DNA from: Lanius collurio
Lineage: Eukaryota > Chordata > Aves > Passeriformes > Laniidae
Direction: 5' to 3'
Assembly (NCBI GenBank): GCA_020086605.1
Contig: JACBWW010000008.1
Location: 28,012,250-28,076,249 of the forward strand
DNA: 64,000 nt
Made by a program: the position numbers and the translations under genes. Under the pieces are notes generated by a model. The model did no database searches, was not told the origin of the DNA, and was given only the letters and a program-made list of their open reading frames with translations. This document shows positions 12,701 through 27,700 of the stretch, piece by piece (the stretch's first letter is position 1; each line of letters opens with the position of its first letter).

Positions 12701-15700
12701 ATCCTGCCCAGGGCCAGAAGAACAAAGGAGACACTCTCAGGAGCACTGGGAATTATTCACTGCCTGCCATTTCAAAGGCCAGAAAATAAACAGATCAGCC
12801 ATTTGCACATACAAAGGACAGCTATGAAATATTTGTGTCCATGCCATCTCCTGCAGGCTCTGGTACGTCACTTCATCATGAGAAAGCTACTCTGACACCC
12901 ACGTGAGTTAAAATAAAACCATTCCCCTGCACCAGTGGCTGACACCCCAGCTATGGGCTCCTGATGGAGGTGCCAGTGAACACCCAGGGCTGCCCTCTTC
13001 TGAACCGCTCCTGTCACACAGCCCACTGAACTGTTTGCAGAGCAGTGTTTACCAAGGCCATACTGAGCTGTTTGTTGACAAACCACCACCCTCGCTGCCT
13101 CCCCCACAGCTTGGCCCAGATTCCCTGAATTACCAACCATTAGGTCTTTTTCAATCTCTTCATATAACTCCGACAGTTTGTCTTCCCGTCCTTCCAAGGC
13201 AGTGCTTGCTTCATGGTGGCGCCTGATCCAATCCTGAAAGTAATCTTCCTCCAAGCTTTTATAGGCCACCACGAGTGTCCTCAGGCCTTCTCCAGCAAAC
13301 TCCTGCAAGACAGTGGTGAGGCAGAAAGGTCCAAGAAGAACGCTCTGGTCAGCCAGCCTTACAAAGGACCCTCAGAAAGCAGACCAGTAAAAGCATCTTG
13401 GTAAAGTTTGCAGAAGAAAGGTGAAAAAATGACACCTTAGGCCACAAACATTGTAGTATTTTTAAACAGCAATTCCAGACCACTTTATTGTTGCCATTCA
13501 TGGTCCTTATGAAGAAAAAACTCAAAAAGGCTTTTCTACTTTCTCACTCTAAAGCTTTACAGTAACTAGGCATTTATTTCCCAGGGTTGTATTTCTCAAC
13601 AAGAGGTCTGGAAGAGTGAGACCTAAATAAACACTGAACACAACCTTGAATTTTGGATGTGGGTTCAACATTTTTAGGGCATGAATTCTGGCTGAAATGC
13701 ACAGCATGAGCACAGCATGAGCACTGAATCTCAGCAAGTTCTTGTAACTGTGTTTTCTGATGTACAATGTGGAGTTCAGTGTTTGGTGGAACAGCAAAGC
13801 TGTATTTGTGAAACACATCTGTGGGAGGTTTTTCCCCAGGCTTCAAGTAAGGGTGCATCAGAAACAGGTAGCAGGTCATCTAAATGTTCTGCATTGTGTT
13901 TGCCATCTTTGTCCATATTACAGAATCATAGATTGATAGAATGTCTTGGGTTGGCAGGGACCTTAAAGATCATCTCATTTCAACTCCCCTGCCATGGGTA
14001 GGGACACCTTACACCAGACCAGGTTGCTCAGAGCCAACTTGGTCTTGAACACTTCCAGGGATGGAGTATCTACATCTTCTCTGGACAACCTGTTCAAGTG
14101 TCTCATCACCCTCACAGTAAAGAATTTCTTCCTAATAGTTAATCTAAATCTACTCTTTTTCAGTTTAAAGCCATTATCCCTTGCTTTATCACTACCTGCC
14201 CTTGTAAGAAGTCCCTCTCCAGTTCTCTTGGAGCTCCTTCAGGTACTGGAAGGTGTTATAAGGTCTGTCCAGAGCCTTCTCTTCTCCAGGCTGAACAAAC
14301 CCAAATCTCAGCCACAGGAGAGGGGCTCCAACCCTCTGATCATCTTCGTAGTCTCATAGACTCACTCCAACAGGTCAATGTCCTTACGCTGAGGGTCCCA
14401 GAGCTGGACAGTATTCCAGGTGAGGTCTTACAACAGCAGAGCAGAAGGACAGAATCACCTCCCTTGATCTGTTGACTGTCCTGGAGCAGTTCAAATGGCA
14501 CCTGGTGCTCCTGCTCAGGCAACTAATTTGATACCTAAGGCCATAGAAATTAATTTGTTTCTCTATTCCATAACTAAAAATTGGTGCTTAAGTGCTGTTT
14601 CTAAAACTGAGGGGTTTTTTCCTGAAGACAATGTATGCTGGAGAAAAGGAAAACATCAAATACTGAGATGTTGTTGAGAAGGAAGCACTTACATTCAGGT
14701 GTTCTGTGGTCTCCTCTTTGAGAGAGTTGCAGGATGGATGAAGCAATTCATAAAGAATGGTGTCAGCCCCCTTGCAGTACAAAGTCAAGTCACCTTCTGG
14801 ACTCCGCACTGTGAGGAGGAGGAGAAGAAATGCTACAAATCCCAGAATGATGCTCTTGGGGTACACAGCCTTTCTATCAAAATCAAGTAAAATTTCTACA
14901 GGTGCCACAGCATTTCTATCAAAATCAAGTAAAATTTCTACAGGTGCCTGAATTTCCCCAAGTTTTGGCAAACTCCCAGGAATCAAAACAAGCTCTGCTC
15001 AGAAAAGACGAGAGTGTAGCAGACACTACGTTGTCCCTATAGGCAGAACTTCACTCAGAAGTTAAGAACAACATGTTTTTAGGGAACTAGTCCTACTTTT
15101 CCTGTTTCACCTACCAGTAAACTGCAACTACAGTTATGATATTCCTGATATATTTGAGTATGTTGGAGGGTTAATAAAGGCTACAGAAGGTTTCTTGAAT
15201 AATTTCTCAATTTTCTGTTCAAGAAAGTGGGTTTCCCAGTTCATTCTTGCTTTCTCCTTTCCTGCTTCCTCAAATTTCACTGATAACTTAAAATCTGATT
15301 AGAAAAAAGGCCTTTCATGCATTGTAATGGGGGGAGCAAGATATATTAAAAGCTCAGTGTCTTCAGGAGGCTGTCTTGCATCCTTGTGGTACAGATGTTG
15401 AGATTTCTCCCATCTGCCTCCTTTAAGTATTTTTCTGGCACTGTTCCTGTGTAATTATAAAGTCAAGGCAGCACATCTCAAGACCTCAGAAATAAATGTT
15501 ATTCAGAGCACATTGCAAAGGAGGTCTCCTAGAAAAATGCATCATAGCAGAATGAGGGACAGCTCCACAACCTAAAAAGTCAGGAAGGAAAGAAAACAGC
15601 AGAGGGAACATACCAATCACAGACATTCGCTTGCGAACATTGTTGAAATCAAGAATAGCCAGAAGTTTGTATATTTTTGTTTCTCCCATTTCCACGACAG

Positions 15701-18700
15701 TGATGGTCTCTGGTGTGCGAGCCCGGAACACAAACCCAAAGTTTCTGGCAGCAGTGACTAGGGCTCCCTCATCAGGAGATTGTGCTTGATACACCAAGTT
15801 ACCTGATATGCAAGAAAAAAATGTAATGTGGCTTCTGACCTATTTCTGAGCTAAAAAAAGTACAAAACCCAACACATTATACAGCAGTTATCCCTTTGCT
15901 TTTCTGTCTATCCACAGAAGTGCAGCACTAAAAAGCATCTTATGTCCACACATCTCCATCAAGTTCCACCAACCCATCCTCCAGGGTACTGCAAGAGACC
16001 CTCTGGATTCTTTTGGGAACTTTAATCACTCTCTTTGGTGTCTAGCATCTCACTTGTTGAGAGGACAAGTTCCTTGGGTTTAGCCCCTTCTAGTTAGATC
16101 TGCATGTATTTTTCTGATCACCTAATACTTGTCAATTAATTCTAGCCTTTAAAGCATGGTTTTCATCCTGCCTGGGATTTGAGGAGGCTGACCCTGTAGC
16201 TATGGGAACACTGGGTGAGAGAAGCCAATGAGTCTCCAGTGAATAGGTGCTCTATGTTCTTTGCTTTGCAGGACCAGAAGATTAGAGAAAGAGTGGGGCA
16301 AGCCTCTGCCACCTCAGGGAAGCCGTGGCACCTGCAATTTCCGCACTCCAGAGATGTTGTGTTTGCAGTATGACATGTCTGTTCCGCCACAGGAACACAC
16401 ACGGAGTGGACACCCTGGTCCTTTCACTTCCCATGTGGCATCTCCAAAGACACTGATTTATGTGTAGCCACACACTACAGAAAGTCACCAGGGAGCCAAA
16501 AGGACCAATAACAGCTTCTGTGGAGAGAAGACATGCTGTGGTGCCAGTGAGCCACTCATTCCAGTGCCTTCAACAGTACTCACCTTCCTTCTTCTCCTCT
16601 GGCATCACTGTGTGGCAAAGTGAGAGCAGTCGGAAGAACCTGTGTGTTGGGACATCATTCAGCTTCACGGCTTCAACCAGGCTGTGGTCATAGAAGGCAA
16701 ACTTTGGGTCGGCTAATGGGTTGTATGAGAAATCAACCTTCTCTGTGTTCTGAAAAAAACATGGCTCAGTATTATTTGTTGAACTCTCACACAGCTGTAC
16801 ACCAATGCCTGACCAACACAGGCCCTCTTTCCTCCTCAAATGTACAAAGGACCCTATCCTGCAGGGTTGGCTGCTCATGACAGAGATTGGTGGGTTTAAG
16901 GAAATGGGAGGTCACAAAACGTATGTAATCATGGGGCAGGACAGGCACTAGATGTGTCGTTCAGAGCAGCACTCAGGCTGAGAACCAATTAGCTAAACTG
17001 CCTCTCTGAGCGACAGCTAATGCTCCAACAGGATCCCTGTCAACGGATACCTACAGCAAAGAAGTGCCTGCCTTCAACACATAGGTGCTTGGAGGCCTTG
17101 TGTTCATGATGTCAAAGGCTGCCTGTGATACTGGAATGCAGGAGCCCAGTTTAAAACAATTCAAAAGGTTTTCTTATCCACCACGTTCTCTCAATGTGTT
17201 GGATAAGAAAAAATCTTGATATGGAAAAAAATAGCACAGACAGGTAACGTAGAGGTTAAACTTCATGGGCACTGCCCATTTTGTCAAAAAACAAGGAGCC
17301 CCAAGCAGAGTAGAACACACTGGAGAAATGTCCAGAAGCTCACTGCATGATGTGTCATGGAGAAATGGGCTGCCAAGCCTGCCTCAGACAACTCTGTCTC
17401 CCGACCCATCCCTGATGAGCTCAGAGTTTCCAGGATGGGAATCATCATTTTGACCTCTGCACACTGACATTTAGCACTCAGTCCAAGAGCACAGACCAAC
17501 CCCTCCCACACTCGTCTGTGCAGCAAGGTCCAGGCACAGCAACGTGGTGGGTTGCTGGAGGACTCTGCAGGACTCTGACACAGAGAGTCAATAGCAGCAG
17601 AGGGGGGTGGACAGTTGGCAGGGGTCCAGTGTGTGTCACCAAGCCAGGCTGACGGAGAGAGTGCAGGCTGGAGGCACAGCACTCAGCACAAACAGCCCGT
17701 TTCAGTGGGCAGTTTAAGTTCTAAATGGCCTGGAAATTAATCATTGGAATGGGGAGAGGGATTTTCATCATCATCTTGCTGTTTGTTATTTGGATTACCA
17801 CATGCAGCTTTCAGACATCTTAAAAATAAAGACACGTGTGTTTGTGCTAACAAGCAGAGGCTAAAGAGAAATGTAGAAATTACTTATTTTCACACCTTCT
17901 GAAGTCCAGACATTAGAGGAATTTGATGGTGACCTCGCTATTGATATGAACTGCAATCACTAATTCTTCGCTAAAGCTTTACTTAACTACCAAGGTTAAT
18001 AAAATTCACCAATGTCCAAGTCTCCAACAAACTCCAATGGTCAAGTGTTCAAGAGAAGCTGTGCATGCACCAGGATGTCTGGTGAAGCAGAAGGGACAGT
18101 GGGCTGTTCCCGACCTGCTGGTTTAAGCCAGGCTTACTGGAAAGGAACTTAACTCTGGGAATTCTCTCATATCCAGAGGAACACACATCACTGTTAGGAG
18201 CATCAAGAGCATCAGCTCTTGCGGGGTCAAAACCACAAGCTATGTCTCTGTGGGCTGTCCACTGGTACTAATCCAGGTCCACTGAAAGCACAGATCTTTA
18301 TAGCACTTGAGCACTTACCTCATTTATTTCTATCCTCTGCCCAGACAAATCATACACATCACCTGCAAGCAAGAAAGATGAAATTATAGCCACACACTGC
18401 AGGTAAGTGCAGTCTCTGAGCCACAAAATTGGTTAAAGTGTTTCTGAGCTAGAATATATTTCAAAAGTTTCAGTAAATTGACATTAGCGCTGATGACTGA
18501 TGTTACATAACAACCAGTTTCTGTGTTGGTCCATGACAAAATCTGGAGACTGACAGTTGCTTGAAACACACAGTAGTTACCACAAAAATGACTGGCTCTT
18601 GAGCAAAGAAGACTTGTCATGAGCTAAACCCAGAGAGGATCTAGTGCTAGATAGGAAATTAAAGTGCTTCCAGGGGATGACTTCTCTTGTGCCTTCTCTT

Positions 18701-21700
18701 TCAAAATCCAGTTTCTGGATCCTACTATTTGCAGCAGCCCCCGGACACTCACAGAAAAGAGGTTTTCAAAGCCCATTTTCCCCTCATCTAGGTAGCAAGG
18801 CTGCTCTATTGATTTTCCCTGAACACATGATCTGGTCATAGGAATTGAAGATATGTCATCTCCAGGATACATTATTAGAACTTCTGCCCAGAGGTAAGTT
18901 TCACTAGGAAAGTCTGGACTTTGCCAAGGGCAGACAGTCCCAACACTTCATTGAAATAAGATTGAAATGCAATGAATTACAGGAATGATTAACTCATATT
19001 TGCCCCAGCAACCTCAACTGTGACCAAAGTCAATTGCAGTGCTGGTGTGCCTTCACAAAGGCCCCAAAAGTGTAAAAGAAAACACATTAAACACCTCTCC
19101 TGAGAACCTAAGCATCAGCTGATTACCTGGCAAACACAGCCAAGAGGGTTTTGTACATCTCCTTCCCTTAAGCCCAGAGGAGAGCAGAACTGAATCATCC
19201 TGTCTGGCATCGCTTTCCTGAATGCCCCTGAACAGCAGAGTACTGTGCTAGGAAGAAGCTAAACATTTAGAAAACTACAGGCAATAGATTGTTTGACTTC
19301 TTTGCCTGTATTTCCCATTCATTTCTTGAACCCTTACCCTGTATTTATGTTAGTGGTGACATCCACTTTGGAAAAGTCAATCAAGGACACATGATGGGAG
19401 AGATTTCAAACTGTTTAGCAGTACTAATGTTAGATATCATAGTATCACTGTTTGAGATATGGTGGTCTCTGAATATACGCAGTTCATAGGAAGAAATATC
19501 TTTTTCCAGTCAACTGATAGTACTAAGAAAAGATGCAAGCTTTCTGGCACATTAGTGCATCAACAGGTCTGACACAGGCAAAGCAAGCATCCATATAAGA
19601 ATAAGCGGTGACTAATTTCTCTGGGGCATCTAATGATGTTAATCAATTAGGCAGTTTGCAAAGTGTTAGCACCTCTTGAGCGGTATGAAGAAAACTGCCT
19701 CGGGCCATAACATGAACGAGCCTTTTAAATCAATTACTTCTAGGATCTGACAGAGCTAATGACTCTTGCTTCCCATTTTTTCCAACTCTCTACAGACTTT
19801 TCTCTCTTCTGGCAGGTGAAGAATATCAGGTGTAAAGACAAAGACCAGGTCTTTGACTAGCCCAACTACCTGAAAAGGATGTGGAAAATCACTACTCATG
19901 AGAAATTGCTGAAGGTGAGAGACAACAGTGTGAGAATCTGACAAAATTTGCAGAGAGCCCCATGAGGGATGGCTGTTTCTATAAGGGATTAATAGGGAGT
20001 TAGTTATGTGAGTTACATGTTATGTTTTGCAAGGTTAGCAATACCTGGCTAGCAATGTCAATAATAACATAAAAAGATGAGATTACCTAACTAGTGATAT
20101 CAAAAAAAAAAAAAAACCCTACCAATTTGAGTACAGATATTGTAAATCTGGGACAAATTAGGAGAAACTAATAGTGTTGGTTCTTTAGTTGGGATAATAG
20201 TGGGGCAGAAAAAGGGAGATAAAAGAGTGAGAAAGAAGGGGAAACTATTAATACATTGCAAGTGATGCAATTAGGCTGTCCAGACATCCCTGATGGGCAG
20301 CCTTGCAGTTGATCACTGCAGCCCCTTACATGGCATTCTCTTCTGGATATCAGATTTAGTCCCTGTGGATGAAGAGGCACACAGTGAAACAGAACCCAGT
20401 AAGACAAACAGGTAACATACCATAGGATTTGCCGTTGATGGAGCACTTGTTGAAACACATGATGTTCTGGGTGAGAGTTCCTGTCTTGTCTGAGAAGATG
20501 TACTTGATCTGTCCCAGCTCTTCATTGAGTGTAGTGGTTCGGGCCTGAGCCGGCGTGTCATTCAGTGGGTAATACATTTTACGGTCCCAGTCGATGTAGA
20601 AACTGTTACCCAAGCGTATAATCTCCACACTGATGAAACAGAAAGAGGAGGTGATGTAATATTCATTAGCTTAAGGGACAAGCTCTTTATCTTCAGCACC
20701 ACCATTACCAACTGCAATTAGGAGACAGCTTTGAAGGGCCAACCCTTTGGAGGCTGAGTTCAATGACAGATTGAACTCATCTGCCCTTAGGTGGCCTGTG
20801 GTGAGGGATGCTGAAGCAAGGCCCGCTGAAATGATCTCCTAAGTTTACAGCAAACTCATTTCCTTTGTTTTATAAAGCAGTATTTTATAAAAGTACTTGG
20901 GAAGTTTCAGAAGTCTTTGGACTGAGAAGGGAGGCAGGAGCAGTGGGTTTCACTTGGTGCTGTTTCAGGAGATGGTTTCCAGCAGAGCTGTGGGCTGGGC
21001 TGAGCCCAGTGCCAGGGGCTGAGCACTGCCATGTCTCAAACTCAAACAGAGAACTCCACAACACGAGAGCCATTGTGTCACTCAGTACAACCAAAGAGTG
21101 GCATCAGCTCACAGATGACATGAATTTTCACTTTGGACAGGAATGGAATTCATTCCTCATGGTTACCAACACAAAAGAGACTCTCAATAGCAAAGGTGAC
21201 TGAAGGCAGGTACAATGATAAACTAAACAGATCTATGCAGTCTCTACCCCAGCCCCAAAGTCTGAGAGCATCACAGACACATTGCCTACCTGCCACTCCT
21301 GCTTGGCTATCACCAGCAACCAACACATCTGTGCATTGTCTGGGAAGAGGCAACAATCACACTGATCATATAGCACCAAGTACTTCAGCAAGATCACACC
21401 TACTTACCTGGCAATCCTCACACGGTCCTAAGGCCACCTCAAAGAACAGACCCTTCATTCACTGTTAGCAAGATGCTAATGGTGGCAGGCTTCCAGCCCT
21501 ACTCCTGTGTGTTCTACTCACCAACACCCCCCCTTTAACGGCAAAATCATCCTCTCCTTTTCCAGGGCTCACTGTTCTCCCCACACCAACCCTGATAAAG
21601 TCTTCTGAAGGCAGCAGAAACAAGAAAACCATCACTGTGGTTGTGTAGGATCATCCTTGATGGGACTGTGTTAAGTTGAAGGAAAATGCTACTCCCAGTT

Positions 21701-24700
21701 AAGGCAAAAGCTCCTAAGATCAAAAGTGAAAGGAGCTTCTGGCACATACCTGACGTAGAGTGAAATTGGTACCACGGTGTTTAGAATGATCACGTATGAC
21801 CAGAACATGAGGAAGCCAGAGTAGGGGGCAGAGTTGACACCCTCTGCCCAGGGCAGATAGACTTGGAAGTAGTAGCCCTTATCATGCTCCCAGATACCAT
21901 TGCCAATGGCTAGGATGAGACACATCAGTGCTAAAAATGCAAAGATCTGGAAAAAAAATTTCAAAAAACAAATCAAAACCCAAACAAAATGCATTGCATT
22001 TTAGAAACAAGGAATTTTTTATGTTATTTTTCACAGGTTAGTTAGAAGACACTAATGGGATAGAGCTGGATAGCCTGAATCATAGGAGAATGTTTCTAGG
22101 GATGAAGAGGGAAAATCAGCAAAATTATTATGCTTTTACCTCAAGAGCAAAGCTACATAGTGCAGAATCTGGCAACTTGGAATTAAAAGTCTTCAAACAT
22201 CTGGGGATTTAAATCCCAAGCAGACATTTCAACTAGGGTGGTTACAGCAACCTGCTGCAGAACACCAAATCTCATTAGAGGAGAGTTGAGCTGAGGGTCC
22301 TCAAACATCTGGCTTCACACCTGGGAATAGAAACTGTCTGGAGGACTTTACCTGGCCATTTGCCAGATGTATCACAGTCTTCCTCACAATTTCTGAAAGG
22401 CTACTAAGGATAATCCAGCACTGTACAGTTTGGAGTTCAGCACTGGATATTATTCTGATGGTTAGAGGAGAGTTAATTGTTTTCTCAAAACTAATGGTTG
22501 CCTTGGTATCTGCCCTCACGATTTGATTACACTTCCTTTGAGCAAACAAAACACAACACCAACCAGTGATGTGTACCCTTGGGCTTTAGAGAAGCCTATT
22601 TCCTGAAGCCTAAAGCAACCAGGGCAATAGCAGCTGGGAAGTGAATTTCAAACTGGGATACCTTAGTGAAAACTGGGGCTTGCTTAGGAATACTATTTAA
22701 CAGACACAAAAACATTACATAGGTCATAAAGCGCTTTTTGATTAAAAGAAGACAAGAATGTAGCAATACAATTATTTGGAAAAGAATACAAGAAGAACAG
22801 GAAGAAGGAAATTTAGCAGAAATTAATACAAACTGCAAGGAATTATAGAATGGTGAATATCCAAGTCATAAAATATCAAGAAAAGAAAAAAATAAAATCA
22901 TAAGCACATGTGTGAAACGCAAACATGTTAACAGACAGCACTCCAAGAGGAAGGAGGAAGGAAGAAGAAGAAGGAATTATCTGCCCTATAGTAAATGAAA
23001 AAGGCAGATTATGTCCACAGACACAGAGGACTGTGTAGCCCTATCTGCTAATAAGCATCTTCAAAGCAGCAGGTCCATCTAATTCAAAGATGGAAGCTTA
23101 GAGGTTAGTTTTTAAGCCTTAATAAGGTTAGTTTTTAAAAATGCTTTAAAAACTGGGAATCCTCACCATCTTGGAATCCTGCTAATACAATTAAAATATT
23201 TTTAAGGTAGAAATAGTGGTGGGGGGAGATAATCTGCAGTTAACTTGACATCCTTATTGGACAAATGATAATACAATAATTCTTTTGGCACAGGCTTTTC
23301 CAAACATTTGAGATAAAACAGCCAATGTAATAAGAAAAAAAGTGAAGATTTGGACTCAACAGGCTGCACAAAAGAACAATTAAAAATCATCTATTGCAAG
23401 TATAATCATTAGGGAGGAAATATCAGTAACATGGATCATTATGTAAAGGCCACACAGCAACATTAAACAGTAAAACAGTAATCAACCTTTTTAAAAAACA
23501 GTAATTGAGGGACAAACATAGAAACACTGATGGTAAAACTAATATTTGTACTGCTGAGGTAATCTGTGGCAGGAAAAAGATACTTCTGTGAAGCAATATG
23601 AATCACTTGGTGAAAAGTTCATGCCTGATCAACTCAAGTTTTAATACCAAAAAGCCACAAAAGGGAACTGTAAGAAAAGGTGGCAGACTGAGTTTCAGGG
23701 GACACATTTATTTCACACATGAGTAGTAGCTTTTCTATTTAATTGTGTGAAACCAAATAAATTACTCAACTTGTGAAATGGAGACAATATTGCTTGCTAG
23801 TAAGGAATGTGGTGCAGTGTTTTTAAACCTCTGTGAACCAGAGATTAAAATGCACTTCAATCTGTGCCATTGTAATTATAAGGATTTAGGGATATATTAA
23901 AGGCATGACCCACCTCACTGCCTCACAGGTTAAAAATTATTCATTTGCAGAATATCACAATCCCTGTAGGAATTTCAATGTGTGATTCAGCAATAGAAAT
24001 ATACACGGGGCAAGACAGGGGCTGAACTTTCCCAAGGCATCCCTGCCCATGGCTGTGGTGTTGGAACAAGATGATCTTTAAGGTCTCTTCCAACTCAAAC
24101 CACTCTGTGATTCTATACCACAGCAGTTCTTGCTTACAGTTGCACTTGATTTGGGTACATTTTGTTTTCTGTGCACTGGGCATGTCAATGCCCTCACAGC
24201 CCCACTCATGTGCAACACTCACACTTGCACAAAGCTCACTACCATGCTGTTTGCTCTGAGACAAATGCAAAGGACCAAGCCATTAAAAGCAGCCCTGGAG
24301 ATTAATTTCTGTGCACAGAAACAGCTGTGTGCAGGGTGTTGCAATTGTAACCACAGCCCTGAAGAGAAGAACATGAAAAATCATAGGCTTGTGCATGCTC
24401 ATGAACATCCTGCCTCCCTGGGTCCTGCCCATGAACTGCCTGCTAAAGATCCTCTTGGTAAGAATTTTGTAAAGAGGAAGTGACTTTTGACTTCAAGACA
24501 AACATTAACTGTTGGACTGTGAATTAAACAGTCTCAATTTCTTAACTGGTACTTTGTGTTCTGCTCTGGGATTTGAAGCAGTCAGTTGTTAAAGAGATGA
24601 ATGTGAGAGCTCTCCTCCTCTGAAAATTTGCTCCTCCTAGCATGCTAAGAAGCAAGTTTTGGAGACAAAACGCATTTCTGGAGCTGGCAAGTGCATCTCC

Positions 24701-27700
24701 AGTAGAGGAACATTAACATCTGTCTCAGATCAATGAGAAGCAGCTCCAAATGTGACAAAACAGCTATGACTGCCATCTGGAAAGGTTCACTTCGGATTAA
24801 CCCTTGTTGGGGCAGACCAGGAAAACATTTAACAGGCACTCCCCTGGCAAACCTGCTTAAATACTGCATTGTGCCTGGAAGTTTTATGGGCAAATAAATA
24901 CAAAATAACTTTGCCAGTGTTAATGCGGAATAAGTTTCACCACATGTAAATGACTTATTTATAGTGAGTTGTGGTTACTTTGTCTTAACTCAAGAGAGCA
25001 CAATACACTGCCGGTTTTTATGACCATGCTCTGTAACCTTCACCCACCCGGTGAGCTGGAAAAACCCAATGCCACATCCTCTTAGGTGTGCAAAGAGTCT
25101 GGTGTTTAGGGTTCGACAGAACTTTACTTAGACATCAAAATTTTAGGTTCCTTAAAAATGTGTAAAGGAGACAAACACACCCTTGGCTCCTCCAGTGCCC
25201 AAGAACCCAGGCAGAGGCTGATGCAATCAGCTGCAACTTGCTCAGTTTTTTTTAAAACAGAGCCAGGAGGTAAATTCAACTCATTTGTTTTTATAAAGAG
25301 AGGCCAAACAGAGTGAAAGCTCTGGGTGGGACCCTTGGCTTCTGAAAGGAGATTTAACAAATCTTAATTGAACATTAAATTACAGATTCCCTGCTCAGTT
25401 TTCCTCTGCTCTGTTTCTGTGCCCTGTGGATCCCCCCAGAGCATATTCTCCTCCACAGTCACAGTCTCCTCCACAATGCTAAGTTCCTCAAATGCTCACC
25501 AAATTTTGAATGTAAGAGGCCCAAACCTTGTTTGGTTTTGCTGTCCACTTCAGGGGAGGAGGGGAAGAAAACACCAAGGGAAACAAGCTGATGATAACCA
25601 AGATTTTCCCTTGGCAGAGATTGGTGCAAGGTTACTAAAATTAAGGGCATGTCCTTACTGTACACAGAGCAAGGCCTCAAGTAGGATTGAAGATAACCCT
25701 AGAGGGGCCCTCTGTGCTGTGGCACTGCTGGGCATCCCCAGGCTCACCTAAAGGACTTTTGGGATCCTGATTAAAAATAAGGAATACAGGGGCTGAGATG
25801 AAGTGTGGAGGTCGGAGGATGGTGCCACCCTGGAGATGTTCATGCTCTAAGCCCCAGTGCTGAGGAGGCAGGAAGTCAGAGAGGGCAGGGAGAGCTCAGG
25901 ACAGCCTTGCTGTGATGCACAGACTGCTGTTGGATGCCTCCTCCAGGGCTTGCACCAGTGCTTGGGAATGGATCCTGTCCCCAGCTGGCTACTGGGGTGA
26001 TCTGGACAGCAAGAGTAGTAGGGAAGAAGCAGTAACAGTGACCACTGGCCACCAGACCTTCCCAGTGTCATAAACTGAAGGTGGTGCAGCATGCATGGGA
26101 AAGCATGAAAAATTTGCACTTAAAGGAAAATGAAATCTGAAACTAAAGGCCTTTTCTTCAAGCAACATTTATTAAAGTAGTATCAGAGTGTATGTCTTCC
26201 TTCCCTGAGTAGCTTTGAACTCAAGCAGTAAAACCTTGAGAGAGTCTGTAAAAGAATCAGTATTTCTGCCTGGAAGTATTTGCCATTTTGTAAAACCACT
26301 GATGAGCTTAACCCTCAAATTAAATCTGTTTTTCAATCTGAGAAGAGTCCTTGCTATGTAAGATTAGTGTTCTCAAATTTCCCAGCTGATAAACCCACCA
26401 GTTTCTTAACATTAAAGAGACCATGTCAAATAATTTATCCTAACGTGTTAAGTCAGAAGCTGGCATCATGTAAAATTAGCAAACTCAATTACCAAGTCCT
26501 ATGCAGATATGACCAGAGATGCCAACAAACTGCGAGGAAGAGAGAGAACTGCTAATGTTTATTTAAATAGAAAATGACAAAATTACTGGAAGAAAAAAGG
26601 GCTTTGCAGGCTTCAAAATATTTCTCACACAAAAATGCAGAGCAAGGCAGAGCACAGAAAATGAAACGCTCAGAAGAAGAGGCCTTAATTCTGTCAATGT
26701 AATGGCCTTGGTTTGCAAGATGGGCTGGCAGAAGCACTGCAGAACTCAGGCTGCTAATAAATTATGATGTACTTTTCCTTTTTATCATCAGTCACTTCTG
26801 CTATTCCCCGTAGGTGTGGACAGTGAGGTGGAGCATCTGGACATGATGAACACATCTGAAGAAAGGAAGACACATTTATCAGACTTACCACCAACACAAG
26901 GACATTCATGAGCCGATCAATGCTTGTTCGCTTAAAAGTTGTTTTTCCACTGTTCTGCATGAGTTTCGTGTCTGGCCCTGGAGATGAAGCACACTTGTTA
27001 ATTTTAGTAATAAAGCTTAGCTGTTCCAAAGCTGATTCCCTCTGATGCCCCACTGTGCTTTTCAGCATAAATAACCATTGCAGCTCTCGTGAAGTCAGGT
27101 ACACACAGTCTAGAGTGCTGGTGGGAAACTTGGGCAGAAACAGGTTAAGCCATTTGTCTGAGATTACATGGAGAGGGGCACATAAAACTATTAATTCTGG
27201 ATGTCTTCTCAACTCTTTTCTTTCAACATTCAACTCTCCCTTTCAGGTTTAATCACTCTTCCCTGAATACCAGATATTGCTATGTTATTGGTGCCATATT
27301 ATGTGTTATCTCACATGTCTAGAGGAGTATAGAAACAATAGAAGGACTATGCTTATAAAAAGCATAGATCTAATCAATAATATTATTGATGACCTTGATA
27401 TTCCAATATAGATTGAAATCACATAGAAATGATAAACAGTGTTTAATTCAATATACTTGAGAGAATTCTTAACCAAATTTAATTGTTACAATCTTTCTTA
27501 GTCATCAATCAAAACTCCCTTCCTGTACTTTGCTGCATGCATTTCTGAAACAAGAAACATTTCCTTCTTGTACCTGGTAGAAACATACTTTACAAAGAGG
27601 AAAATACTTGATTCCTTTGGTCATACTGGGTGTGATGCATTCCCATGCCAGTGCTGCTGGGCTCTGTAATCCACATGTCAGTCTTTTTACCTACCAGCAT

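Noticed and set aside
26754..27233. 159-codon open frame around exon 10
   Set aside because: Only the 26889-26977 part is real coding sequence; the rest is read-through into introns on both sides.
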